A DNA stretch of 9,980 nucleotides from an uncultured Tissierellia bacterium. GTDB taxonomy: Bacteria; Bacillota; Clostridia; Tissierellales; Peptoniphilaceae. The notes under the pieces are model-generated. The model did no database searches, was not told the DNA's origin, and was given only the letters and a program-made list of their open reading frames with translations. Shown piece after piece: positions 1-5,775 of this stretch. The position numbers and the translations under genes are program-made. Location of the stretch: the NCBI GenBank assembly GCA_947278105.1, contig CAMYOR010000025.1:1-9980 (forward strand), written 5' to 3'. How positions within the stretch are numbered: position 1 is the first letter of the stretch; every line of letters begins with the position of its first letter.

Positions 1-450
1 GACTAAAAGCATATTCTTAAAAATCTGAGCTCGAAGCTCATTGCGCTTTTCCAAGGGGACCGACTTTAATGCCTGGTCATCCGTTCCCATGGCCATGAGG
101 ACCAGCTCCCTCTTTTCCAAAATCCCCTGTTCATAAAGAGACTGAAGGATATGCTGGACCTTTCCTGCGGTTAAGGAATCGGTGATTTTTGATTCGTAAA
201 GGCTTTTAATCATTTGATCGGGGTCCCGGGATAGGCGGACAATCCGAATAAATCCAGACCCACCTCGGCGAGACTCAATATAATATCCCTGATAAGGGGT
301 AAAACGAGTGGTAAGGACGTAGTTGATCTGGGAGGGGGCACAGTTGAACCGCTCCGCCAGCTCATTTCGTCCGATCTCCAGCCTTCCGTTATCACACTGG
401 TTTAAGAGCTCCAGAAGGAACTGTTCGATTTCATTCGTTAAACCGCTCAT
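1..450 (-). CDS. ctsR: Transcriptional repressor CtsR, heat-shock/Clp regulon (3' end off window)
   Basis: CtsR is the dimeric repressor of clp protease/chaperone genes in Gram-positive bacteria. It is released from DNA on heat and controlled by the McsA/McsB/ClpC proteins. The reading frame starts at the ATG at 450-448, with GGAG at 463-460 upstream, and is open for 150 codons to the window edge; the family is about 150-155 residues, so only the last few codons are missing. Family hallmarks are visible: the helix-turn-helix stretch LAERFNCAPSQINYVLTTRF (residues 31-50), the wing YYIESRRGGSGFIRI (56-70), and a C-terminal half ending in LRAQIFKNML. A perfect CtsR operator lies just upstream, which supports both identity and autoregulation. 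The gene points out of the window, where mcsA/mcsB/clpC would be expected from the usual operon order (inference). One oddity is that the glycine loop reads GGSG rather than GGGG. Confidence 0.95.
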   Translation of the reverse strand, partial: MSGLTNEIEQFLLELLNQCDNGRLEIGRNELAERFNCAPSQINYVLTTRFTPYQGYYIESRRGGSGFIRIVRLSRDPDQMIKSLYESKITDSLTAGKVQHILQSLYEQGILEKRELVLMAMGTDDQALKSVPLEKRNELRAQIFKNMLLV

Positions 451-470
451 TGTCTCTTACTCCGTCTCTT

Positions 471-487
471 TTTGACCAACTTTGACC
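471..487 (-). promoter_or_regulatory. CtsR operator, tandem heptamer
   Basis: Read on the minus strand this is GGTCAAA-GTT-GGTCAAA, an exact match to the known CtsR box (two RGTCAAA heptamers separated by 3 bp). It lies between the predicted transcription start (about 526) and the ctsR start codon. A bound repressor would therefore block early elongation rather than occupy the -35/-10 region. Confidence 0.93.
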
Positions 488-502
488 TTTGATTTTTAAA
501 GA

Positions 503-526
503 AAGTTCCACCTGCTTGTGGAACTT
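503..526 (-). other. Perfect inverted repeat at the 5' end of the ctsR transcript
   Basis: AAGTTCCAC (503-511) and GTGGAACTT (518-526) form a perfect 9-bp inverted repeat with a 6-nt loop. Its outer edge coincides with the predicted transcription start, so the ctsR mRNA would begin with this hairpin. There is no U-run after it, so it is not a terminator. It may stabilise the 5' end of the mRNA or be a second protein-binding palindrome; it is not the HrcA CIRCE element. Confidence 0.6.
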
Positions 527-532
527 ACTAAG

Positions 533-561
533 ATTATACAAGATTTTTTCCAGCCTTGCAA
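533..561 (-). promoter_or_regulatory. Promoter of ctsR
   Basis: On the minus strand, a -35 element TTGCAA (561-556) and a consensus -10 TATAAT (538-533) are separated by exactly 17 bp. This predicts a start near 526 and a leader of about 77 nt. The CtsR operator sits downstream of it. Confidence 0.8.
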
Positions 562-678
562 CTAGGTGTGGGCAGAGCATGAATGGTAAAAAAGGGCCTT
601 CGTTGTAGAAAATGCAGTGGAAATTTTGAAGTCCTCAGAACCCACTAGAAAGAACAGGATATGGTGTAAAAATTTAAT

Positions 679-1089
679 TCAAGACTCCTGGTCCTTTTTT
701 GCCAGAGTAACAATCGCCAGACAGGCAAGTCCTAATCCAAGCATTCCCATCCCCGAATTTGCATCCAGTTCCTTGAGGATAGATAGAACCCCGACCCCCA
801 CGCCCATGGCAAGGGCAATGGCTTTCATAATGGTATGGATCACTGGTGTTGAATCTTTCTTTGCTTCGCCTTGTGATTCAGCCTTCATCTGCATAAGCTC
901 ATCGACACTAATTTCAAACTCCTCCGCAAGTTTGGGAATGGTATTGATATCGGGACAAGCAATATCTCTTTCCCATTTGGATACGGCTTTATCGGTTACG
1001 CCCATTTTTTCCGCAAGTTGAAGCTGGGTGATTCCTTTTTCTTTTCTTAATGAGGCAATCATCATGCCAAGCGTTTTTTTCTTTATCAC
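679..1089 (-). CDS. XRE-family HTH regulator with two C-terminal membrane segments
   Basis: A predicted DNA-binding protein of 136 residues. The N-terminus (about 3-68) is a Cro/C1-type helix-turn-helix with the motif ITQLQLAEKMGVTDKAVSKW (20-39). The C-terminal part has two hydrophobic stretches, about 83-105 and 113-130, separated by a short polar turn, then the charged end KKDQES, so the protein is probably membrane-anchored. I start it at the GTG at 1089-1087 because AAAGGAG (1103-1097) lies 7 nt upstream and the product then begins MIKKKTLG, typical of the family. An upstream GTG at 1131 would add 14 unlikely residues and lies upstream of the candidate transcription start. Target genes and ligand are unknown; the repeats just upstream suggest autoregulation. 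No clear terminator follows, so its transcript could run into ctsR, on the same strand. Confidence 0.85.
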   Translation of the reverse strand: MIKKKTLGMMIASLRKEKGITQLQLAEKMGVTDKAVSKWERDIACPDINTIPKLAEEFEISVDELMQMKAESQGEAKKDSTPVIHTIMKAIALAMGVGVGVLSILKELDANSGMGMLGLGLACLAIVTLAKKDQES

Positions 1090-1121
1090 TTCCTGGCTCC
1101 TTTCCTTCGATCGATGACTGA

Positions 1122-1151
1122 ATCCTACCACTTTCTTCCCGGTTTACTCAA
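1122..1151 (-). promoter_or_regulatory. Candidate promoter of the XRE regulator
   Basis: On the minus strand, TTGAGT (1151-1146) and TAGGAT (1127-1122) are separated by 18 bp, each matching 4 of 6 consensus bases. It predicts a start near 1115 and a short leader containing the AAAGGAG site. The match is modest; its position next to the GTTTA repeats makes it more credible. Confidence 0.35.
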
Positions 1152-1221
1152 CCGACTGCTAGTTTAGTTCGGTAGACCCCTAGTTTACCGGCATTTAGAT
1201 GAAAGGAAATCGGTAAAACTA
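1141..1221. repeat. Operator-like repeated motif GTTTA(C/G) upstream of the XRE gene
   Basis: On the plus strand GTTTA occurs at 1142, 1162 and 1183, giving 20- and 21-bp spacing (two helical turns). The last two copies share the longer core CTAGTTTA (1159-1166 and 1180-1187). A fourth, inverted copy, CGGTAAAACTA (1211-1221), is the near-complement of TAGTTTACCG (1181-1190). The first copy overlaps the candidate -35 of the XRE gene. Phased repeats of this kind are typical of binding sites for a local regulator, and the adjacent HTH protein is the obvious candidate (inference). Confidence 0.45.
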
Positions 1222-1414
1222 TCTTACTGGAAACAATGAAATATAGAGTTGTTTGTGAAAAGCATATGTTATAACATTGACTCGGGGAAAAAATGCGGAC
1301 TCCGCAAAAATAATCCATTGTTATTGAGAATAAATCTCTCCTGTTAAGTGTATCTTCTGAAAAATCTTTGTCTAATAAAAAAACCAAAATTTTCATAAGT
1401 TCCCCTTTTTCATA

Positions 1415-1443
1415 TTGCAATCTTTCGGTCATTCTTATATGAT
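1415..1443 (+). promoter_or_regulatory. Candidate promoter of the acyl-CoA dehydrogenase-fprA operon
   Basis: TTGCAA (1415-1420) and TATGAT (1438-1443) are separated by 17 bp. The -35 hexamer and spacing are the same as in the ctsR promoter. The predicted start is near 1450, leaving a 5' leader of about 225 nt before the ATG at 1676. I saw no better promoter nearer the gene: the TATAAG at 1645-1650 has no good -35 partner. Confidence 0.5.
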
Positions 1444-1495
1444 ATCTTTAAAAGCGTATGGAAATACTCCACTTTAAGCCGAGCCTCCCTTCGCT

Positions 1496-1538
1496 CCCTT
1501 TTTCCCATCTTTTTTCGTGATGGAAACTAAAAAAAGGG
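1496..1538 (+). other. Hairpin in the leader of the acyl-CoA dehydrogenase-fprA operon
   Basis: CCCTTTTT (1496-1503) pairs with AAAAAGGG (1531-1538), and inside it CCATC (1505-1509) pairs with GATGG (1519-1523) around a 9-nt loop. Further downstream, GGGCC (1606-1610) can pair with GGCCC (1628-1632). The leader can therefore fold, but no known riboswitch or T-box is recognisable. It could be an attenuation or stability element, or incidental. Confidence 0.35.
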
Positions 1539-1675
1539 TAATCAAATATTGTCGTAAGATCCAATCACCCAGGCTTATAAAAAGGTTCGCTTTCGTTTTT
1601 CTAAAGGGCCTTGCATCGGGCTTTATGGGCCCCTTGAAAAATGAATATAAGCGCAAATCAAAGGAGGACTAATTT

Positions 1676-3592
1676 ATGGCACTGACCACAAAAGAACATG
1701 AGGCCTTACGTAAAATTGTCAGAGACTTCGCTGAAAAAGAAGTCAAGCCAATTGCGTTCCGTCTCGACCAGGAAAGCGAGTTTCCTGAGGAAGTTGTTCA
1801 GAAGATGGGAAAAATGGGATTGCTTGGGATTCCCTATCCTAAAGAGTACGGCGGTTCTGGCTTAGATGCGACATCTTATGCCATCACCGTTGAGGAACTC
1901 TCCCGAGTAGACGGAGGCACCGGTGTCATCTGCTCTGCTCATACTTCCCTAGGCACCTGGCCCATTGCAGAATATGGGACCGAGGAGCAGAAACAAAAAT
2001 ATTTAGTCCCCCTGGCCAAGGGCGAGAAGATTGGCGCCTATGGTCTTACGGAAGAGCACGCAGGTTCAGATGCCTCCGGCACAGAAACCACCGCAGTTCT
2101 TGAGGGAGACCACTATGTTTTAAACGGTGGAAAAATCTTTATCACCAATGGACAAAGAGCGGACATTTATGTTATCTTCGCCGTTACCAGCCCGGAAAAA
2201 GGAGTTCACGGAATTTCCGCTTTCATCGTGGAAAAAGGCTGGGAAGGCTTCACCTTCCCCAACCAATATGACAAGCTGGGCATCCGTTCCTCTTTAACTT
2301 CAGAATTATCCTTTAATAATGTAAAAGTTCCAAAAGAAAATCTTTTAGGAAAAGAAGGCGACGGCTTTATCATCGCCATGAAGACCTTGGATGGCGGCCG
2401 GATCGGGATTGCATCCCAGGCTCTGGGCATTGCTCAGGGAGCCTTTGAGGCGGCTCTGGAATATTCTCGTCAGAGAGTTCAGTTTGGCCAGCCTATTGCT
2501 GCAAATCAGGGCATTTCCTTCAAGCTTGCCGATATGGAAACACAAATTTCCGCAGCCCGCGCCTTAGTTTATCAGGCAGCAGAACTTAAAACAAACCATA
2601 AAAAATACACCAAGGAAGCTGCGATGGCAAAGCTTTTTGCCTCCGATACAGCAGAGTGGGTTACTTCAGAAGCCTTGCAGATCTTCGGCGGCTCCGGCTT
2701 TATTAAGGGCATGGATGTCGAAAGAATGTACCGCGACTCCAAGATCACCCAGATCTACGAAGGCACAAACGAAGTGATGAGAATTGTCATCGCCAGCCAG
2801 ACGGTTGGAAAGATTGGCCATAAGCGCAGCGGCCAGGCTGCTCCTGTCGCTTCCGGTAAAGCTGGTTCTGTCACGGGTCCCCGCAAGAATATCATGATTG
2901 AGGGCACTCCTGAGGAGCAGGTGAAGCAGCTGGTCGAAGCCCTTAAGGCCGATGGATACACCTTTGATACCACCGTTGATCCCTATGCTCCCGTTACCGA
3001 AGTGGAACGGTTGGTTTCCGTTGGCCAAGGCATTGGCGACAAAGAGAATTTGGCCCTTGCTGAAGAGCTTGCAAAGGCTGCCGGCGCTGCCATTTCTTCC
3101 TCCCGTCCTGTTGCTGAAACTCTGGAATATTTACCGATCGAACGATACATTGGGATGTCTGGTCAGAAATTCAAGGGCAACCTCTATATGGCCATGGGTA
3201 TTTCCGGTGCCGGCCAGCATCTGAAGGGCATCAAAGAAGCGGCCACGATCGTTGCCGTCAACACCAACCCCAAGGCCCCGATTTTTGCGAATGCGGATTA
3301 TGGCATTGTCGGCGATATCATGGAAATCATGCCTCTCTTAGCAAAAGAGCTTGACCAGGGTCAGGAAAGACATCCAGCAGAAACCTTTGAAAAGAAGAAG
3401 CGCCACGTCAAGCAGGAACCGAAGACGGCGGAAGGCGTCTATGTCTGCGGCGGCTGCGGCCATCGCTATGATCCTATCTATGGCGATTCCGAGGCGGACG
3501 TTGCTCCAGGAACTCCATTTGATCAGGTCCCGGATACCTATCTCTGCCCCAAGTGCGGGGATGGCAAGGAAGGTTTCATTCCTGCCAAATAG
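1676..3592 (+). CDS. Fusion protein: acyl-CoA dehydrogenase - ETF-alpha FAD domain - rubredoxin
   Basis: A 638-residue three-domain flavo-iron protein. Residues 1-380 are a complete short/medium-chain (butyryl-CoA-type) acyl-CoA dehydrogenase, which oxidises a saturated acyl-CoA to the 2-enoyl-CoA. It shows the FAD/substrate motif YGLTEEHAGSDASGT (122-136) and the C-terminal IYEGTNEVMR (360-369), whose E362 fits the catalytic base. After a linker (about 381-440), residues about 445-565 match the C-terminal FAD-binding domain of ETF alpha: VGQGIGDKENLALAEELA, the GISGAGQH motif (508-515) and ADYGIVGD (540-547). The N-terminal half of ETF alpha and the beta subunit are absent. Residues about 588-637 are a rubredoxin with C591/C594 and C624/C627 (CGGC and CPKC). 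The start is firm: AAAGGAGG lies 8 nt upstream. The next gene encodes a rubredoxin-dependent oxidase type. I infer electron flow acyl-CoA to FAD to FAD to Fe to FprA. The acyl-chain specificity is not determined. Confidence 0.93.
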   Translation: MALTTKEHEALRKIVRDFAEKEVKPIAFRLDQESEFPEEVVQKMGKMGLLGIPYPKEYGGSGLDATSYAITVEELSRVDGGTGVICSAHTSLGTWPIAEYGTEEQKQKYLVPLAKGEKIGAYGLTEEHAGSDASGTETTAVLEGDHYVLNGGKIFITNGQRADIYVIFAVTSPEKGVHGISAFIVEKGWEGFTFPNQYDKLGIRSSLTSELSFNNVKVPKENLLGKEGDGFIIAMKTLDGGRIGIASQALGIAQGAFEAALEYSRQRVQFGQPIAANQGISFKLADMETQISAARALVYQAAELKTNHKKYTKEAAMAKLFASDTAEWVTSEALQIFGGSGFIKGMDVERMYRDSKITQIYEGTNEVMRIVIASQTVGKIGHKRSGQAAPVASGKAGSVTGPRKNIMIEGTPEEQVKQLVEALKADGYTFDTTVDPYAPVTEVERLVSVGQGIGDKENLALAEELAKAAGAAISSSRPVAETLEYLPIERYIGMSGQKFKGNLYMAMGISGAGQHLKGIKEAATIVAVNTNPKAPIFANADYGIVGDIMEIMPLLAKELDQGQERHPAETFEKKKRHVKQEPKTAEGVYVCGGCGHRYDPIYGDSEADVAPGTPFDQVPDTYLCPKCGDGKEGFIPAK

Positions 3593-3636
3593 GCTGGAAA
3601 TCTTGTTTCGTTCTTAAAGCAAAGAACATTGACATT

Positions 3637-3663
3637 CGCCCGGGCCTTTTCCCGGCTCGGGCG
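3637..3663 (+). other. Strong intercistronic stem-loop between the fusion gene and fprA
   Basis: CGCCCGGGCC (3637-3646) pairs with GGCTCGGGCG (3654-3663): 10 pairs including one G-U, with a 7-nt loop. The sequence after it is GGATTAAAGGAGG, with no U-run, so it does not look like a finished intrinsic terminator. It lies just before the fprA ribosome binding site and may tune fprA level, mark an RNA processing site, or protect the upstream mRNA. Confidence 0.6.
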
Positions 3664-3683
3664 GGATTAAAGGAGGTTTTTCT

Positions 3684-4892
3684 ATGCATAATGTACGTCA
3701 AGTCGTTGAAGATCTGTATTGGATTGGTGCCAACGATCACCGGACTCACCTTTTTGAAAACATTCATCCCATCCCCTGGGGCGTCTCTTACAACGCCTAT
3801 CTCTTACTAGACGAAAAAACGGTTCTTTTTGATACCGTTGATTGGGGTGCCTGCCGTCAGTTATTAGACAATATTAAATATGTCCTCAATGGAAGAGACC
3901 TGGACTATGTCATCGTGAACCACTGGGAGCCTGACCATGCCGCCAGCCTCCAGGCTGTTCTTGATCATTATCCGAATGCAACCGTGATCTCCACAGAAAA
4001 GGGTTTCTATTTCATGACCCAGTATAATTTCCACTGTGAAAAGAAAATCACCGTGGGAACCGGAGATACCTTCTCCTCGGGCGCCCATAAGTTCGCCTTT
4101 GTTCAGATGCCCATGGTCCACTGGCCAGAGCCCATGGCAACCTTAGATACTACCAATGGCGTTCTTTTCTCGGCGGATGCTTTTGGCTCTTTTAAGGCCT
4201 TGGATGGGAAACTCTTTGAAGATGAAGTTGACTTTGACAGAGATTGGCTGAGTGAAGCTCGCCGCTATCTCACAAACATTGTCGGTAAGTATGGTCCCTA
4301 TGTTCAGGCGGTTTTAAAGGTCGCTGGCCAGCTTCCCATCAAGGTCATCTGCCCTCTTCATGGCCCGGTTTGGAGAGATAATTTAGGATATATTATTGAT
4401 AAATATGATAAATGGTCCTCTTATACGCCCGAGGACAATGGCGTCATGATTGTTTATGGCTCGATGTACGGAAACACTGAAGGGGCTGCACAGATTCTTG
4501 CTTCTGAAATCGTAAAACGCGGCATCACAGATGTCACGGTTTGGGATGTTTCCAAGACCCATGCCTCTTATCTGATTTCTGAAGCCTTCCGTGTCGGACA
4601 TATCATCTTGGCCTGCCCAACCTACAACCTGGAAGTCTATCCTCCAATGAAAAACTTCCTCAATGAAATGGTGGACCTCAACCTCCAGAAGAGAACCATC
4701 GGCATCATTGAAAATGGTACCTGGGCTCCGAACTCGGCTTCTGCCATGAAGAAGATCCTGGATCAGATGTTCGAGATCTACTATCTGGATTCCGAAGTTT
4801 CCTTCATGTCCTCGGTCAACGATACCAGCGTCAAGGATATTTACGCCCTGGCAGATTCGGTGGTTGAATCGATTAAAAAGCAGGAGAATTAA
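3684..4892 (+). CDS. fprA: Flavodiiron protein (rubredoxin:O2/NO oxidoreductase)
   Basis: A 402-residue cytosolic enzyme of the flavodiiron family, which reduces O2 to water (some members reduce NO to N2O) with electrons usually delivered by rubredoxin. The N-terminal metallo-beta-lactamase-like domain (about 1-250) has all diiron ligands: HWEPDH at 80-85 (H80, E82, D84), H146 in MVHWPEP, D165 in SADAFGSF, and H226 in CPLHGPVW. The C-terminal flavodoxin domain (about 252-398) has the FMN phosphate loop YGSMYGNTEGAA. The protein has no fused rubredoxin of its own; the preceding gene supplies one. TAAAGGAGG (3668-3676) sits 7 nt before the ATG. The 91-bp gap contains a strong stem-loop but no complete terminator, so the two genes are probably co-transcribed. 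In an anaerobe it would detoxify oxygen. O2 versus NO preference cannot be read from the sequence. Confidence 0.95.
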   Translation: MHNVRQVVEDLYWIGANDHRTHLFENIHPIPWGVSYNAYLLLDEKTVLFDTVDWGACRQLLDNIKYVLNGRDLDYVIVNHWEPDHAASLQAVLDHYPNATVISTEKGFYFMTQYNFHCEKKITVGTGDTFSSGAHKFAFVQMPMVHWPEPMATLDTTNGVLFSADAFGSFKALDGKLFEDEVDFDRDWLSEARRYLTNIVGKYGPYVQAVLKVAGQLPIKVICPLHGPVWRDNLGYIIDKYDKWSSYTPEDNGVMIVYGSMYGNTEGAAQILASEIVKRGITDVTVWDVSKTHASYLISEAFRVGHIILACPTYNLEVYPPMKNFLNEMVDLNLQKRTIGIIENGTWAPNSASAMKKILDQMFEIYYLDSEVSFMSSVNDTSVKDIYALADSVVESIKKQEN

Positions 4893-4924
4893 GCCCTCCT
4901 TTCTTGTTGAATATCTTGTAATAA

Positions 4925-4957
4925 AAAGCAGTCTGGCCCATTGGGCCAGACTGCTTT
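4925..4957. terminator. Bidirectional intrinsic terminator between fprA and nagB
   Basis: A perfect 15-bp inverted repeat (4925-4939 and 4943-4957) with core GCAGTCTGGCCC and a 3-nt loop. It lies 32 nt after the fprA stop and about 60 nt beyond the nagB stop on the other strand. Read on the minus strand it ends in TTTTTATTA, a good U-run; on the plus strand it ends in TTTACTTTA, which is weaker. It serves both convergent operons. Confidence 0.92.
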
Positions 4958-5018
4958 ACTTTACGAGTTTATTTTTGAGTTTAAAGAGTTCGAAAAAATA
5001 TCTGCTTTTCCTGGATCC

Positions 5019-5756
5019 TTAAGCTATGGGACAAGTGGAAGGACCGCCGGCCGCCTCTTCATCGACAATCAGCGTCGCATCCGGGTGCATCAGGGCAAAG
5101 GTAACCGGACAAAGGGTCGTGACCTTCTCTCCCTTAATGATCTGCGAAACGGCATCTCTTTTGGCCTTCCCGTTCGCTAAAATCAGGAGCTTCTTTGCCC
5201 GCATAATCGACCCCATGCCCATGGAGACAGCCTGGGTGGGAACCTGGTCCCTGGACTCGAAGAAACGGGCATTATCCTCAATCGTCTCCGGCAAAAGATC
5301 CGATTTTCCGGTAAAGACGTTTAGCTTTTCGCCGGGTTCAACAAAGGCCAGATGTCCATCACGGCCAATTCCCAGGACCTGAAGATCAATGCCGCCGGCC
5401 TTTTCAATCGCCCGGTCATAGCCGCGGCCAAAAAGCTCTCCCTCCACTGCGGGAAAGTGGATGGCTTCTTTGGGCAGGTTCACTTTGGAAAAGAGATTTT
5501 CGTTCATAAAATAATGGTAGGACTGGTCATTTTCCTCAGAAAGGCCGATGTATTCATCCAGGTTGAAGGTCGTGATTTTGGAAAAGTCAATTTCCCCTGC
5601 TTCATAGGCCTGGATCAGGTACTGGTAAAGGCCGATTGGGGTGGAGCCAGTGGCAAGGCCCAAGACGGAATCGGGTTTTTCCTGGATTTGCCGGGCAACA
5701 ATCTTTCCCGCTTCCTTGCTCATTTCATCATAATCCTTGCAAACAATAATTTTCAT
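5019..5756 (-). CDS. nagB: Glucosamine-6-phosphate deaminase (divergent)
   Basis: Predicted to convert glucosamine 6-phosphate to fructose 6-phosphate plus ammonia, linking amino-sugar use to glycolysis. At 245 residues it has the length of the short Bacillus-type NagB. Conserved elements are GLATGSTP (33-40, sugar-phosphate loop), FNLDEYIGL (64-72, with D67), LGIGRDGHLAF (128-138, with D133 and H135), E140, R164 in NARFF, and K199. The stretch after the catalytic His is unusual: the family's FNEPG followed by S/T and SRT reads FVEPGEKLNVFTGKS here. So N is replaced by V139 and the SRT-type segment is lost, while the catalytic D, H and E remain. GGAGG lies 10 nt before the ATG. The gene follows mnmA by 19 bp and is the last of a three-gene unit ending at the shared terminator. 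A related sugar-phosphate isomerase/deaminase activity is possible. Confidence 0.85.
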   Translation of the reverse strand: MKIIVCKDYDEMSKEAGKIVARQIQEKPDSVLGLATGSTPIGLYQYLIQAYEAGEIDFSKITTFNLDEYIGLSEENDQSYHYFMNENLFSKVNLPKEAIHFPAVEGELFGRGYDRAIEKAGGIDLQVLGIGRDGHLAFVEPGEKLNVFTGKSDLLPETIEDNARFFESRDQVPTQAVSMGMGSIMRAKKLLILANGKAKRDAVSQIIKGEKVTTLCPVTFALMHPDATLIVDEEAAGGPSTCPIA

Positions 5757-5775
5757 GAATTGTTATCCTCCAAAT

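Larger units (their letters stand above)
1090..1675. other. 586-bp intergenic region between divergent genes, no convincing CDS
   Basis: This stretch separates the minus-strand XRE regulator from the plus-strand acyl-CoA dehydrogenase operon. It holds the XRE control region (1097-1221), a small GC-rich hairpin flanked by A/T runs (about 1288-1310), a plus-strand promoter (1415-1443), and a leader of about 225 nt with a larger hairpin (1496-1538). The middle is AT-rich. An 82-codon minus-strand frame starting at 1396 has a usable ribosome binding site but no recognisable protein character, and I do not call it. I recognise no known riboswitch class. Confidence 0.6.

Noticed and set aside
503..526. 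HrcA/CIRCE element near ctsR.
   Set aside because: The inverted repeat has the wrong sequence and too short a loop for CIRCE (TTAGCACTC-N9-GAGTGCTAA).
617..1021. Plus-strand frame of 134 codons opposite the XRE regulator.
   Set aside because: Shadow of the XRE gene: the opposite frame has clear HTH motifs and a good ribosome binding site, while this one is Ser/Ile-rich with no recognisable domain.
1089..1131. GTG at 1131 as the start of the XRE regulator.
   Set aside because: It lacks a ribosome binding site, and the added residues are not family-like; the GTG at 1089 has AAAGGAG 7 nt upstream.
1148..1432. Minus-strand frame of up to 94 codons; from the ATG at 1396 it has AAAGGGG 5 nt upstream and begins MKILVFLLDKDF.
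   Set aside because: Despite a plausible ribosome binding site, the protein resembles no family I know. It runs through the XRE upstream repeats and the small hairpin, and its longer version overlaps the plus-strand promoter. It could be a decayed fragment, but the support is too thin to call.
1474..1656. Minus-strand frame of 60 codons in the acyl-CoA dehydrogenase leader.
   Set aside because: Low-complexity, basic product without a family; it lies across the leader hairpin and has no convincing ribosome binding site.
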